A stretch of DNA of 44,658 nt. Origin: Reticulitermes lucifugus. Its lineage: Eukaryota; Arthropoda; Insecta; Blattodea; Rhinotermitidae. Below the pieces are notes generated by a model, which did no database searches, was not told where the DNA came from, and worked only from the letters and a program-made list of their open reading frames with translations. Shown in pieces: positions 1-11,887 of the stretch. The number at the start of each line of letters is the position of its first letter. Position 1 is the first letter of the stretch. Location: contig JAKCWW010000705.1 in the NCBI GenBank assembly GCA_026260175.1, forward strand, positions 51,022-95,679, in the 5' to 3' direction. Both the position numbers and the translations under genes were made by a program.

Positions 1-62
1 ATCGAACCCGCGACGTTCCGGTTTGTAGCGTAGTGCCTCAACCAACCACGCCACCGCGCGCC
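1..62 (-). mobile_element. tRNA-derived SINE head, cut by window edge
   Basis: Read on the minus strand this is a tRNA-like promoter: an A-box-like block (TGGCGTGGTTGG) near the 5' end at about 50, followed by a B-box-like block ending in GGGTTCGAT at the window edge. The same arrangement recurs in the SINE at 200-505. The body of the element lies to the left, outside the window. It is not a functional tRNA gene, because no cloverleaf can be closed. Confidence 0.7.
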
Positions 63-199
63 CTGTTTCCTTCAGTAGCAGAATAAAAATTACAAAATTA
101 GTCACACCATATAAAAGAATGCTAGGAAAGTATGATATAGACATCAGGTTTAGTATGACAACGTATAAGAATACAGAATATAGTAGAAAGTAGAATATA

Positions 200-505
200 G
201 TAAAGGTAAAGCAACCCCATTACAGGCCTGGACAGGCCCTTAGGGTTCCAGGAGTTTGAGGCTCCCAGATTCGAGACAATCGGCACATGAAGGTGGTAAG
301 GTTGTCAGCCTTACGCACCGGCCGCCTTGACCCCCAGGAAATATTCTGGTACTCATTTCTGTTAAAGGCTGAGTCGACCCCAGGGCCATAGTGCGACAGA
401 AAGGATTATGTCAATGAAAAATTCCAATGACACCATCGGGAATCGAAACAGCGACTTTCCGGCTTGTAGCTCAGTGCCTCAATCAACTGCGCCACCGCTT
501 GCCCC
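200..505 (-). mobile_element. SINE, tRNA-headed, full length
   Basis: On the minus strand the tRNA-like head is at about 425-505 (A-box-like GTGGCGCAGTTGA, B-box-like GTTTCGATTCCC). The body contains a TTTCCTGGGGGTCAAGGCGG block and the 3' end reads TTTACCTTTA. The body and tail blocks match the SINE at 28931-29216, so both belong to one family. The 8-mer agaatata flanks it on both sides (192-199 and 506-513), a plausible target-site duplication. Confidence 0.8.
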
Positions 506-654
506 AGAATATAATAGAATATAACACAATATACAACATAAGCATATAAGAATATAGGCCTACTTATTTGAAAGTTATCCGTGTGTATGTATTTGGTTTG
601 TTACAAACCTAATCATAAATAAACACAATAATTCTAAATTTTCAATTGAAATTA

Positions 655-880
655 ACGATGCGTGGGAGCCGAGGTAGCTCAGCCAGCACAGTGCCTATGC
701 TACAGACTGAACAACCGAGAAATCGTTTTTTCGATTACCGGTACAGTGAAGAGAGATTTGTTTCTTCTCCTCAGCGTCAGGACCGGTTCTGGGGTCCACC
801 CAACCTCGTAGTGAGTGGGTACTGGCGGATCTTTCCCCGGAGATAAAGCGTCCGAGGCGTGAAGCTGAATAATTACGCTA
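655..880 (+). mobile_element. Degenerate SINE, plus orientation
   Basis: The head contains GAGGTAGCTCAGCCAGC, an A-box-like block. The B-box is decayed. Downstream, a block near 818-865 (GGGTACTGGCGGATCTTTCC, then CGGAGATAAAGCG) matches the body of the SINE at 28931-29216 read on its minus strand. Short open frames on both strands here are SINE sequence, not genes. Confidence 0.65.
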
Positions 881-2468
881 CTAATGCTAAACTTCAGAAT
901 TAATAGAGCTATAACCCTACTCGCCCAATAAGCGTTCATGAAGTATACAGGAAGAATTTTGCCTTTTCCTTTTGTAACTCAATATACAAAAACATGTTCG
1001 TATTAACAGATTCAGTAAACGATATGTATCCTAAGCCCAATGGGAAACTTCTCGCAAGTTGCACATAATTTTAATGTTATCTCAGGCTGCTCTTACTTAC
1101 ACGTTATTAAAATTACGGTATTATTAAAATGCTTTTTCTTTCTGTCTTGTGATACAAAAATATTTATATTTGTTATCAAATCTATTAAATTCCTTCTGTA
1201 ATCGATATCTCACTTTAAATATTATTCAAATGTTAAGTTGTTACCAGAGTACTGTTTTTATTGTGGCCAGTATTCTAAATATGGTACAACAGAATATTAT
1301 CCTGTAATAACATTATTTAGATAAATTCAAGGCATTAATGAAATGCAAAGCAAAGTTTTTTCAATTTTAAATTATCGCATCGGTAAAGGTGGATAAAATG
1401 TTATGAGATTGTAAATGATAAAACTGAAAATTTTTGTACATAAAGTATTTTTTTACTAGTTACGCAAGTCTGCAACTGTATGAGCGGAGTGGGTTAATTT
1501 GTGCCAAAACACTTTTTATAGATCTATATTCAACAATTACTTGCTATGTTTTCAGATAACAAACGCAGGTGTGTTTGGGATGAGGGGTGGGGTTTGCTGC
1601 TTTCTTAAATATCCTCTGTTTACGTGTATTTTCGTTTGTTGCATAGAAATTGAAACTAAAGAAAAGCCTTTTATTACAGATTCGTCAAGAAGTGTCAGTT
1701 TCAGCGAATTTTTTTTTTCGAACAGTGAATGCTACTCTTCTCCGCTAAGAAATATTTAGTCAAGGATTCGAAAGGAAGCAGCTGTTTATAAAATTGATTT
1801 GTTAGGGGTGTTAATGAAAGCGATTATTGTGACAAATCTGGACATCTCTCTTTGCCTTTAAACATTTTATGAAACATATAAAAATACGAAACTATACTTA
1901 ACTATTTAACGAAGCAATGAAAAATTGCAAATATGAGGTTTTCAAACAGCGAATCTGAGAAAATAATCGTTAAATCGAGCCTGCCAAGACTAGGGTAGCA
2001 ATTATGCAGCGTCATACAATGAAGAACCTGTGTAATAAGGTTTGCTTAGATGTAAATTTCGTGTATACTGAGGTTTACCAACAGCCAGCATCTTTGTCAT
2101 TATATTTATAATGATAATTTTAACATTTTTCAATATTAAACACAAACTAAGATCTATAAAATACATAAATATATATTATACTTAAATTTAGGAAAATGTA
2201 ATCAGTTAAATCGCTTGTGTTTAAAACAAAATTATTGGCATGTGACTGTAGACATTAACTGTAAATTAAAGTGTCCTGATGTAAAAGTGAATACACGACA
2301 TGAATTATACCCAGCTTTTCAAGATAACATAAAGTAAGAAAAATATATTTATATCCGAAAGCACAGTAAAATATTGGCAATTTTTTCAGTAGTAAATTTA
2401 TGTTTTCTTAATACAAATGGCTCCTGAATATGGAAATACAATCTTATGTGATTCATTTACTTTTTCAG
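881..2468. other. AT-rich spacer, no gene seen
   Basis: Low-complexity AT-rich DNA. A good acceptor-like site (tgctatgttttcag, ending 1555) has no convincing donor after a useful exon length. No transposon ends or conserved peptide were recognised. Confidence 0.5.
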
Positions 2469-2569
2469 ATACGTGAGATAAGCAGATTGCTATCCGCTTT
2501 TATTTCTTATTATTCACTGCTGCACAATTCCGGAAGATGCTGTAGCCTCGTTCCAGTTTTGGAATTTCG
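2469..2569 (+). other. Possible exon (101 nt, one open frame)
   Basis: A pyrimidine-rich acceptor (catttactttttcag) precedes this segment and a strong donor (TTTCG|gtaagtg) follows it. Frame 1 is open across all 33 codons, beginning IREISRLLSAF and ending SLVPVLEF, while the other two frames stop at once. The peptide is not recognised and has no domain signature. Joined directly to the exon-like segment at 20411-20460 the open frame runs into a stop, so if both belong to one transcript this one could be a 5' untranslated exon. Chance pairing of splice-like sites is a real alternative. Confidence 0.25.
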
Positions 2570-3611
2570 GTAAGTGACAAATTCTCACTGGCATATCTTC
2601 TTGTAGAAGAGCCAGTTTTGAGTATGTGTCTAGTTTATTGTTATAGACAGTAACAAATTATTAATGACATATTATTCGTAAGTACTCAAAACGTGGATTA
2701 GAAATGAGGAGTGGGAGTTAACATTTATTGCAGTGTAAGACAAAATTAATATTAGGTTTCAGATACGTTTTAGGAAATAGATTATTATCTCAACACAGAC
2801 AATTTTCTCGTACGTTTTCTTATTTTAATAAATTGTAACGTTCTTTAATTTAGGCCTTGATACATGTCACAATATAAGCTGCACACTTAACATGCATATT
2901 TACGTAGGAAACGCTTTAAATAATATTAAATTTTTAAAACTGAAGTGAGTGTTCCATTCACATTATCCATTTTAACCACAAATACTTTTATACACATAGT
3001 GAATATTGCTTTACCACATCATTAGCCTATATAATTAGCACGAAATATTTTCATCTTTGCTTACTTTTACCAGTAAACCGTGAGAACATTTCTGCTGCTA
3101 AATCAGTACATATTTATTATAAAACTCGTTCACAATTTAAAGCATCGAATAACGTAGACTGAGAAATCTATAGAGACTCTCTAAGTTCAAGCAATACAGG
3201 TTATTTTTATCACATCGAAATTCAATCGGTAAGTACAAAAGCATCATATGCGGACATACAACTTTCCTTCCCCATGTGCTATATGGATAGGTTGTAATTG
3301 TTATATTGGAAGGAAGTGAACAATAAAAATCCGATAGCTTGTGTGTACACTTGTATGTATCTGCAAAACTCATTTACTCTTATAACTGTCATGTATCATG
3401 CTGATAAGATAGAAAGTCCATCAAATAAAACTGCAGTTAAACCATTATTTAGTAGCCCGTGCACACTGAATGTAAGTATATCATATTGATGATGTGAGTA
3501 TAACCTCGTCGGCGAGGATAATTAAAGGCATATCATCAGAATATATCGTTAACTTCCTCAACACAATTTTTTTCAAAATAACCATGCTGTATTATGTTTC
3601 ACTATTTTAAA
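2570..3611. other. AT-rich spacer, no gene seen
   Basis: Only short open frames are present, with AT-driven residue composition. Two further gtaagt sites (about 2670 and 3230) lack a convincing acceptor at exon distance. No repeat structure was recognised. Confidence 0.45.
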
Positions 3612-3785
3612 AGAACGTGTAGAGTTCATTTCTCTGTCTCAAGATAGAGACCAGTTGTCGGCTCTTCTTCAAGTGGTAGTTACTTCAGGTTCCATAAAAG
3701 TCAGGGAGTTTCTTGACAAGCTGAGAAGCTACCGGCTTTTCAATAAGGGCTCTTCTCTATGGAGTGTGTGAGTTAGTGAAAATTT
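3612..3785 (+). mobile_element. LINE 3' end remnant (C-terminus plus 3' UTR)
   Basis: Translation in the frame with CAA at 3640 reads SQDRDQLSALLQVVVT, which aligns with the C-terminal motif (AQDRDxWRALVNTVMNLRVP, stop) I recall from insect non-LTR retrotransposons. The following 3' UTR (GGTTCCATAA, then GGGAGTTTCTTGACAAGCTG) is shared with the copies at 19115-19620, 33254-33412 and 42509-42591. The 5' part is missing, as expected for truncation during target-primed reverse transcription. The remnant is not functional. Confidence 0.75.
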
Positions 3786-4589
3786 TCATGAATTACCTCT
3801 TACTTAATTAAAGTTATTTGGCAAAACATATTATACACGTTAAGATCGTATACCATAAATATTTTACGAAAGATTTATTTACAAATTGATAATCTAGGCC
3901 TAAACGAATTTCCAAAATATGAGGGTAATTTAATTTAAACTTACGTTTTTGGCACTATTTTATATTTACGTCCAAAGCAACCCTTTTTGCTATGATGCTC
4001 ATATCAGGATCTTTCAAAACTTCTAGAATATCAATCTGGAACACAAATTTTATTATCATAAAAAATAAGCAAGAATACGACAAACATAGCAAATGAAGCT
4101 TTATTATTATTTTTGTCAAAAAGTAAATATTTTCAATTTATAACAGCGACAATCAGGAGTTACTAATAACGTATATATCTCAGTCTCTTTCGTTATTTAC
4201 TTTACTCTAAAAATGAAAGCACCTACAAGAACTACATTTTCAATCACATGTTTTGTTTCTTAAATGCATTACTACGTTGTCCTGCATTAGAGGGTTTCTA
4301 TCCACGCATCCTTTTTCATGTTACCTGGATTATGATATACTGTCAAAGTGAAAATTAAGAGTAAGACTCATATTATGTGGCTCTTTTCCACTCTTTGAGA
4401 TATACTTGTTACGCATGTCGTTTTGGGAGCTAACTGGTACATCTCCCATCTTCAGTAATGATAACGTACTCATATTCAATGGTTCAAATTTCATTTTAAT
4501 TTAATATATCTATACTGACCATCTATAGAAGTAAACTTGGAAATAAATGGAATACTACTAAAATTCAAAGTGACCTGAAACAGTGAAAA
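3786..4589. other. AT-rich spacer, no gene seen
   Basis: AT-rich sequence carrying one TAGGCCTA palindrome (3895-3902). No open frame, transposon end or RNA gene was recognised. Confidence 0.5.
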
Positions 4590-5090
4590 TGTGCAACATA
4601 TTATACTTAGATACCTCATAGAGTGGCGACTGTCCAACATAATATTTTTAAATACCTTATATAATGGAGATTGTCCAACATAATGTACTTCTAATCCTCA
4701 GAGAGGAGAGACTGTCCAACATAATATTCGTAGATACTTCATAGAGTACAGACTGCCTAACAATATTTTTAAATACCTTATATAATGGAGACTGTCCAAC
4801 ATAATGCACTTCTAATCCTCAGAGAGGAGAGACTGTCCAACATAATATTCGTAGATACTTCATAGAGTGCAGACTGCCTCACAATACTTTTAAATACCTC
4901 ATAAAATGGAAACGGTCCAATTTAATATTTGTAAATACCTCATATAATGGAATCTGTCCAACATAATATCCTTGGAATTCTCAGATAGGGACGAATGTCC
5001 AACATAATATTTGTAGATACGTCATAGAATTGAGAATCTCTAATATAATATTTTAAAAACCTCAGAGATTGGCTACTGTTCAACACATTT
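4590..5090. repeat. 41-bp minisatellite with a 121-bp higher-order unit
   Basis: About twelve diverged monomers each carry a version of TGTCCAACATAATATT. The anchor recurs at 4590, 4631, 4672, 4713, 4754, 4793, 4834, 4875, 4914, 4955, 4996 and near 5035 and 5077, giving spacings of 39-41 bp. Three successive monomers form a higher-order unit: about 4659-4779 is repeated almost identically at 4780-4900, including a distinctive CTAATCCTCAGAGAGGAGAG monomer. The outer monomers are more diverged than the central ones, as expected for an array that expands from within. Confidence 0.9.
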
Positions 5091-5094
5091 TTCG

Positions 5095-6085
5095 TAAATT
5101 GAATCAATAATTCCACAGATTTCTAGAGAATAATGCTTGCTAAGCTTATTTCTAAGTACCTGTCTTCTGTTCATTACTTGATACGCAATTTCTAATTACG
5201 TATTTTTATGAAATTTATTAAAGATACCTATTCTGTACTAAGAGACTACAGTCGCTAACACGAAAGATAGTCGTCATATTTTGTGATTAGAAAACCATAA
5301 GTTCAATTATGTATTTAATGCACAATTCTCTTAGAGAAATTTATCTGTTGATCAGTCAAGGTTTCAAACCATATTTTCATTTTAGATGCAAATTTGTAAG
5401 TGATGATCCAACCTGTTGGGTAGAAGTGTTTGGACATCCACTTCTAGACGTACAAATGAAAAATCGACAGTGATGGATCACCTGAACTGAGGCAGAGAGT
5501 AGTTTCATAATTAGATCAACAGTTTGCCGCTTAAAAATTGTAAACCTGTGGCTTAGATTGTATTTCCGTTTTGTGGGTTACTAATTAAATTCAGATTTGT
5601 GACAGAGAATAAGTACGTACTTAAATAAATTTTAATTGCATTACACATTTTTCCGAAACTTCAGCAAACCGGTAACAAGCAAAGGCAAACTAAAACGCCA
5701 GTAACCTTATTGGGATAAAGATTGTGAAGAAACAATTGGGAATACGTAACATAACTTATGACCATGATTTGAGTAATTAATTTAGAAATTTCTTCCACAT
5801 ATGAATACTGAAAAAATGTGCAATGTATCACAATGAATACAGAAAATTTTACAGTTAATGGTCAGTTAAGTCAAAAACAAAAATTATTGTAAAATCAGGG
5901 TGATTTTTCAATAGATCATTTGTTTTGTTTGTAATGTTTTATTTACTGTATAGTTCGGGCAGAACAACGGAATATATCTGCCTAAGACAGGAAATTTTGC
6001 CTGATATTATCAACTTTTGTATATTCATAATCTCTGGGAAATAGCATCGCGTATTCCTATGTACGGATATCAAAACTTCAGAAAA
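5095..6085. other. AT-rich spacer, no gene seen
   Basis: No open frame of note. A strong acceptor-like tract (cattttag near 5388) is followed only 10 bases later by a gtaagt, too close to be an exon. Confidence 0.45.
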
Positions 6086-6087
6086 AA

Positions 6088-6441
6088 ATGCTGCATTTTA
6101 ACCCTGAAGTAGGAGGCAGCATATCCCTCCAAAGTGTTAGTATTCACCTACAAAACCACATGGTATCAGAGCCAAGTATACTGAAGCATAAACACTCGCT
6201 GCAATGGAAACCTCAGATTTTATATCGAACTGTATGGAGTGCCAAATTCAGTAAATCTGACGTCCTTTTTTGCATCAATATAATTGAAAATATTACGCCA
6301 AATCCTTATCGATACTTCCAAAAAATATTTCGCAAAAACGTTTTGGGCGAATTTGAAAATCGGTTATGTCATTTGATCTTCTTATTGAATAAGCCTCAGT
6401 TTAATCCCGAGCCATTTTACAATTTATTATGGATATATTGA
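6088..6441 (+). other. Repeat-derived open frame (117 codons) with hammerhead-like start
   Basis: An ATG-started frame of 117 codons begins MLHFNPEVGGSISLQ. The DNA under its first 60 bases (CTGAAGT at 6104-6110, then GGAGG and CCTCC arms around a nine-base loop) resembles a dispersed arthropod motif of the form CTGAAGATGG...GCCGAAAC. Peptides of the type FNPEDGGSMFL are familiar to me as repeat translations in insect gene sets. I therefore read it as an old mobile-element piece with an accidental open frame. It has no recognised domain, signal peptide or membrane segment. Confidence 0.35.
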
Positions 6442-7538
6442 TACTGGGACAGAAGTTTCTTAGAATACTCCGTTTTTCTTCTCAGTTACAACACCTTTGC
6501 AGCCCCATGTTCACCTGTCTCGGCCCCTAATGTACGCGGTATATCTCATTACACAGCGTATGAACACAATCTCAGTCGTGTTTCGAACTGATTTTCTGAC
6601 AAAGGTCTGTGAGCTTAGAGAAGAGAAATGTTTTCTTAATTGTTATTGCATCTTATCTAATTGTTACCACCAACAAACTTGAAGTTACAAACTGTTAACA
6701 TCAATGTCTTTGCTCTTATGCTATATTTGTCGGTTCTTTTTAATCCAGCAAAGCATAAGCTACGCTAGATATGTATGTTAGCGGTAATGATTTGTATAAA
6801 ATAGAATTTAAATCATGGTTTATTAATTAATAAATACTGTTAGGGGGCCCCAATACCACAGTTTTTTGTCTCATTCATTATCTAGGACAAAAGTAGAACC
6901 AACATCCGAGAAGTAGAAACTGTAATGAAGTGTAACGAAGTGTACGAAGGCCAAAACAAAATTCTTGCACGCTATCGTTAGAACTCATTTTAAATACGAT
7001 TAAAGTCAGTTAAAATATATTTATACTTACATCAGTGAATAAAGAAACCTACCTTCCATAGGATATATATATATATATATTTACGATACGTTGGGGAAAT
7101 AATATATTTCTATCGCTGAACTAGGAGTCCTTTTTTATCTGAGCGAAACAATAATAATCTCTCTCCGAAATATAGAAAATAAAGATTATTTCTTCTGGGA
7201 TGAGACGCTGTCTGTTTTGCTAACAAATACCAATATTCCTCCAAAACTTTGGTGTCTGTCTACCATACTACACGGTAGCAAATGCCTCAAAACTCACTAG
7301 GTAAATAAACCTTCATGTCTTTATTACTAATAATTTGTGTCCGAAAATCGAAACTGCATTAAATTGAATTAAAAGTATAGCTTTAAAAAATAGTAGAATG
7401 TACAGAATAAAACATCTTGACACGAAAGTGTTATTTAGAAACAGAATTATAAATGCGTGGACTGAAATTGCTTCCCAGAAACATCAAGTGACTGGGCTTA
7501 AGTTTTGTTTCGGAAATCCTACTAAAGACGGCTACGTT
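6442..7538. other. Spacer with an open stretch and an (AT)n tract
   Basis: A strong acceptor-like tract (cgtttttcttctcag, ending 6485) opens a 195-nt stop-free stretch (reading QPHVHLSRPLMYAV early on, stop near 6682), but no strong donor follows and the peptide is not recognised. An (AT)9 tract lies at 7063-7080. The remainder is AT-rich. Confidence 0.4.
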
Positions 7539-8216
7539 TTAGACCAAGAACGCGATGGCGTAACTTAAAGCTGTATAGGGGAGCGAAGTAGGACGTAGGA
7601 TGTGGACGACCGACTTCGACGTAAGTTATATTCTAAGCGAATTAAATAAATACGAAGGAAAATTTCTTTTTAAACAATTCTCGTTCTGTATTTCCCACAT
7701 CATTATAAATGACCTTCAACAGCAACAATAGTTACTGCATACTCGGAAATATTTATACAAGGTTACTTGATAATAAAATTATTTATAAATCATTTATTAA
7801 AATTTTAGTATTTTAAATTCAGTAATTAATGTTGTTTCTAGATATGATTGCAAGTTCCTTTTAACATCACATTTTACGTGTCAATTAAAATAAACCAAAA
7901 ATTAAGTCCTTGAAAATATATTCACATAGGTCGAAACACATAGGGCGATATGGTAAAATTGTAAAGACAGTACTGACTGTATAGTTCTATTTTTAATAAT
8001 TGGGTTTCAGGATTATTCTGTGTCAAAATGATCCTTATTTTGTCACCAGTGTTTTACCTTAAAAATCCTTAAACTTTTCCTGAAATGATATTTATAAATT
8101 AGAGCATTAAAAAATATACTTCACAGAATTAGTAAGTGCAGTCGATTTTATGTTATGCTCAATTCTGATTATATGCTTTTAATTCGCTGGTCTAGCCACG
8201 TACATCAGTTTCTTAC

Positions 8217-8344
8217 CTAAACTTTAGGCCTAAGACTTTATTTGTGTCGGAGAAGAGAGCTGCAGCTGCCATCGGCTGGAGCAGGCTCGTCCCCCCAATA
8301 ACCGGCTTCAGGCTCTCGGTGTCACGCGTTGTTAGAAGGCGCAG
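8217..8344 (-). other. Possible coding exon (128 nt)
   Basis: This is an isolated GC-rich island in AT-rich DNA. On the minus strand it is preceded by a good acceptor (ttatacaattttatttctag) and followed by a strong donor (TTTAG|gtaagaa). Only frame 1 is open, over all 42 codons, beginning LRLLTTRDTESLKPVIGG and including LLQPMAAAALFSDTNK. That frame begins in phase 0, which fits the phase-0 end of the possible start exon at 10006-10032. The product is not recognised. An exon-like piece of a transposon is the main alternative. Confidence 0.3.
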
Positions 8345-8550
8345 CTAGAAATAAAATTGTATAAATGTAAAAAGATTATTTAGCACTGTAATTAATATGT
8401 AATTAACTGAACGTAAGACCATTGTCAGTCTGTAATGAAAAAAAAATAAAATTTCGGCCTTCGTAACTGGCAGGGAATTTTTGTGACTGGATGAGTAAAT
8501 CTTAGACTCTCGAAGAACAAAGGCTCCCTGGAGTTAGTTTTTGACTTCTG

Positions 8551-8660
8551 GGTTAGTTGGTTGGTTAGTTAGTCAGTCAGTCAGTCAATCAGTCAATCAA
8601 GCAGTCAATCAAGCAGTTATTTAGTTAGTTGATTAGTTAGTTAGTTAGTTAGTTAGTTAA
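8551..8660. repeat. Tetranucleotide microsatellite (TTAG/TCAG)n
   Basis: About 110 bases are built from TTAG, TCAG and TCAA units with GTTG interruptions, ending in a clean (TTAG)7-like run. The period is four, so this is not the five-base insect telomere repeat TTAGG. Confidence 0.9.
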
Positions 8661-10005
8661 TTCGTCGGCTAATTCCTTACTAACTTGTTTAAAGTTACTT
8701 TAATGTAACATTATGGTACCGAACAGATGAGTGACTTCTTGCATTTAGGATACGTAGTTTATTTAAGGCACTGTTCTGACCACATGTGCCACCTGCCTTA
8801 AAATACAGAAACTGGGCAGTATACCTACCGAGTCTGTTTATGTATTTCGCATAATTATCACAATAAAATGTGGTCCCTAACTTAAAAACAACTAAGTTAT
8901 TGCAGTTCGTGACGGAGACTTTTCTGTTTTGTGTGAGCTCCGTACGAATTCTATATATTGTGTCTGACAAATCGGGGCTTCGTAGCTGTGCCGTTGCTGT
9001 TTGGTTGCCGGGAATCATTAGAAAGAATAGTCATTTCACATAGGCTTCTTGAGACAATTCACTTTCCACCACATTTTATTCTTCGTTTCCCGAATCTCTA
9101 TCTGTACCAGCAGAACGAGAAGGTACTGGCTGGCAACCGTCAGAGACACTGAGATTTCTCTTTTCCGTACGATAAATGTAGTGTCTCTTGCTACACCCCA
9201 TTTCTTCTTGTTTTTTTTCTTCTTCCTTTTCTGTTCTTTAGTTTCCAAACGGTTGAGGACACCCTGTAGGCTGTAGCATTTTCCTTGTGCCCTTTCTACT
9301 TCCTACAGAATACTAAGTTCAGCAGTTATAAAAATGTATTAGTGTATTCGTTTCGATTATCAAATAATATTGGGCTGTGATAACAAGTAACCAACAATCA
9401 CAACACTAACGTTAAATTTCCTGATTTCCAGCCTGGGAAATGCGCCGTTAGAATTCTGGCCAGTACCTCAACTTTCTTGAGGTTTGCCCTTGCCCATATA
9501 CAATGTCGAAATACGATAAAAATGATATTATGATGTTTTCACATTGTTACGTTTCTAATATTTAAATGGATTAGCTTCATGATAGCTGAATAAGTCGTAA
9601 CTTATGCCGCCGCTACATTTAATGTGAACAAGAATTATTTGCTAATGAATGTTGTGTTTGAAGTTGTACAAGTACTGTGTGTTAGTTAAGACACAACGGC
9701 TTCCTCTTGCATATTTTATAATTTATTATTCACTAATCTTCCTACTATATGAATTGTGTTACTAAAAGTGACGTAAAATAAACTGTAAATCAATAAGTAA
9801 ATAAACAAATAAATAATAACCAGGAAAATAGTGTTGATTTAAAAATCAAGAATTAAAGCCAGGTATACAAAGCTTGTAATTAAATAGATCCTTATAACAT
9901 CATCATTGTCTTCTTACGTGTTTGTAGTATAAGCTGTAAACAATTTATGATAAACATAGAACATTATGAACTGTTTAAATACTGGGTTCAAAACTTCATT
10001 CTTAC
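8661..10005. other. Spacer with pyrimidine tract, no confident gene
   Basis: A pyrimidine-rich stretch lies at about 9200-9245. An acceptor-like site (cctgatttccag, ending 9431) opens frame PGKCAVRILASTSTFLR, but the only nearby donor (gtttgc) is poor. Overlapping short frames on both strands at 8695-9276 show no recognised protein. Confidence 0.4.
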
Positions 10006-10032
10006 CTCACACAGAACGTAGTACGTCTTCAT
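10006..10032 (-). CDS. Possible start-codon exon (MKTYYVLCE)
   Basis: On the minus strand an ATG in good insect context (TTTAAAATGAAG) starts nine codons, MKTYYVLCE, which run exactly into a strong donor (GAG|gtaagaatg) in phase 0. Upstream there is only a weak acceptor (aaaatttag), so this could be the end of a first exon. The next good minus-strand acceptor with a matching phase-0 open frame is the segment at 8217-8344, about 1.66 kb away. With nine codons there is no domain evidence, and the arrangement could be chance. Confidence 0.2.
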
Positions 10033-11885
10033 TTTAAATGCTAAATTTTAATTATTTTGAGGGAAATTCTTTATGTTTATTTTGAGAATCATCTGAAAGA
10101 CGTAAGTACATACTGCGTGTGTAAAATTCAGTTTCTGAATGTCGAACCTACAGTAAGCCTAATTAGTCCGAACTAGTCTCTGAAGGATAAAAGAAATTTT
10201 AATTAAAAAATTAGTGTATTTATATTCTGGTGTTTATTTCTTATGATCTAAGTGGAGAATGTGTTGTATTATGAAACAGTAAAATGTCGCATTTTTAATA
10301 TGTTTCTCATCTTTTCACATTATATATCTCAGATATAACACTTGATCCAAAATAATGGATTTATCATATATTTGAAATTTCTAAAACTTAAATTTTTTCT
10401 AGAATTTAATTGCTGTTTATTCCATAACAACTTTATATAAACACGCCTTATGTAGCGTAAAATAAAATTTTTTAAATAGCCTATATAAAATCCTTACTGA
10501 GAATACAACGTAAGTTAAATAAAGTAAATTTTATGGCACATATTCTTAAACTTTTAAAAATTAGAATCCTTTGAAATCTCTTAGAAAAGGGAAACTTGCA
10601 ACACACGTATGTCAATGGAACTACTGTGCTTCTTTGTTTAATATACTACAGAAGACAATTTAACTAAATCTTACTGTCCCTGTATGTGCTACGGTGGCAG
10701 GTTTCTGGTTTGTGCTTTGAATCTTCTGTTTTTAAGAGCATGATTTGATGTTTATACAATACAGTGTCAAGTCTTTATACAGATTGGATTTGCGGAAGTG
10801 AAAAATTATATACGTTTAAAACGGAATCGATGAAGGCAGGTGAAATGGTCTTATATTTCATGTTACAAAATTAAGAAGCCCAAGCTTACTTACACGGAGG
10901 ATGCCATTGTGATTATTGTAACACTTCGTAATTTATTGTAAATTTTTTACGATATTAGTAAATACATATTTTCTTTACTTTTACGTAAGAATTAGAACTA
11001 TTTATCACACCTAATATATACATGGTATCAGATAATTAAAAGTGAGAACAAATGATCACATAAGGTAGATTTTGACGGATTTTATTTTATTTTATTCTAG
11101 ATTCTTTACTTCGACTATTTTACATTCATTAAAACTTGCCAGTGAAGGCATTGTTATTGGTTGTTCACTGCTAACTGTTAAGCCTGAAACGCAGATAAAT
11201 GTGAAATAATGTAACCAAAATGGTACAATTTAATGAAGGGTTTATTTATATTTCTACAGATTTCATCTTAAGAGCCATGTTCAAGAATAACAACAATAGC
11301 ATAGGAAAGTTCTCAAGACAATTACATATTAAGCCGCGCAAAAAAGTAAGTAAAAAGAGATAAAACATGAAATGTATTGATACGATTACAGACAATAAAA
11401 TAATTAAAATTTCCCTATAAGAAAAGTAATAAAATGTCGAAATAAGAATATAGTAAAGTACAAGTATATGTTTACCAGTTTAATTAACTAAAAGTATTGA
11501 TCTTATTACGGACCACGTCACAAAGTAGCATCTATGTGTATATAAATAAATCGCCTATGGAACGTTTAGAATTATAAGTAAGCATTTTATAAAATGTGTA
11601 CGTTTATTGTTACATTATTTCTTTTAACTGGTGTACACTGTAATAATGTATTGTAGGTAAATGTACTTAAAAATTTTCTTCTTGCCTCACCTTAAGCAGA
11701 GTGTTTATCCATTAAGAGACCAATTATTTACTTCCTTATAAGGAAAAAGTAACTGATTATCCTGATAAGCACATAAAATCCATAAATACACTCTGTGGAA
11801 AAGGAAGTTTTTCTTTAATACCATTGTAAGTGGTTATTATTTTTCAAGAGTCAAATTCTTAAATAAGATACAAAGAAATGGATAC
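10033..11885. other. AT-rich spacer, no gene seen
   Basis: Very AT-rich sequence with many in-frame stops on both strands. No terminal repeats, tRNA-like heads or conserved peptides were found. Confidence 0.5.
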
Positions 11886-11887
11886 AA

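Noticed and set aside
4590..5090. CRISPR-like array
   Set aside because: Monomers are head-to-tail with no unique spacers and diverge along their full length; the DNA is eukaryotic.
7539..7620. Exon between acgttttag and gtaagtt
   Set aside because: All frames closed within 17 codons. The splice-site pair is likely chance.
8551..8660. Interstitial telomere repeat
   Set aside because: The period is four (TTAG/TCAG), not the insect five-base TTAGG.
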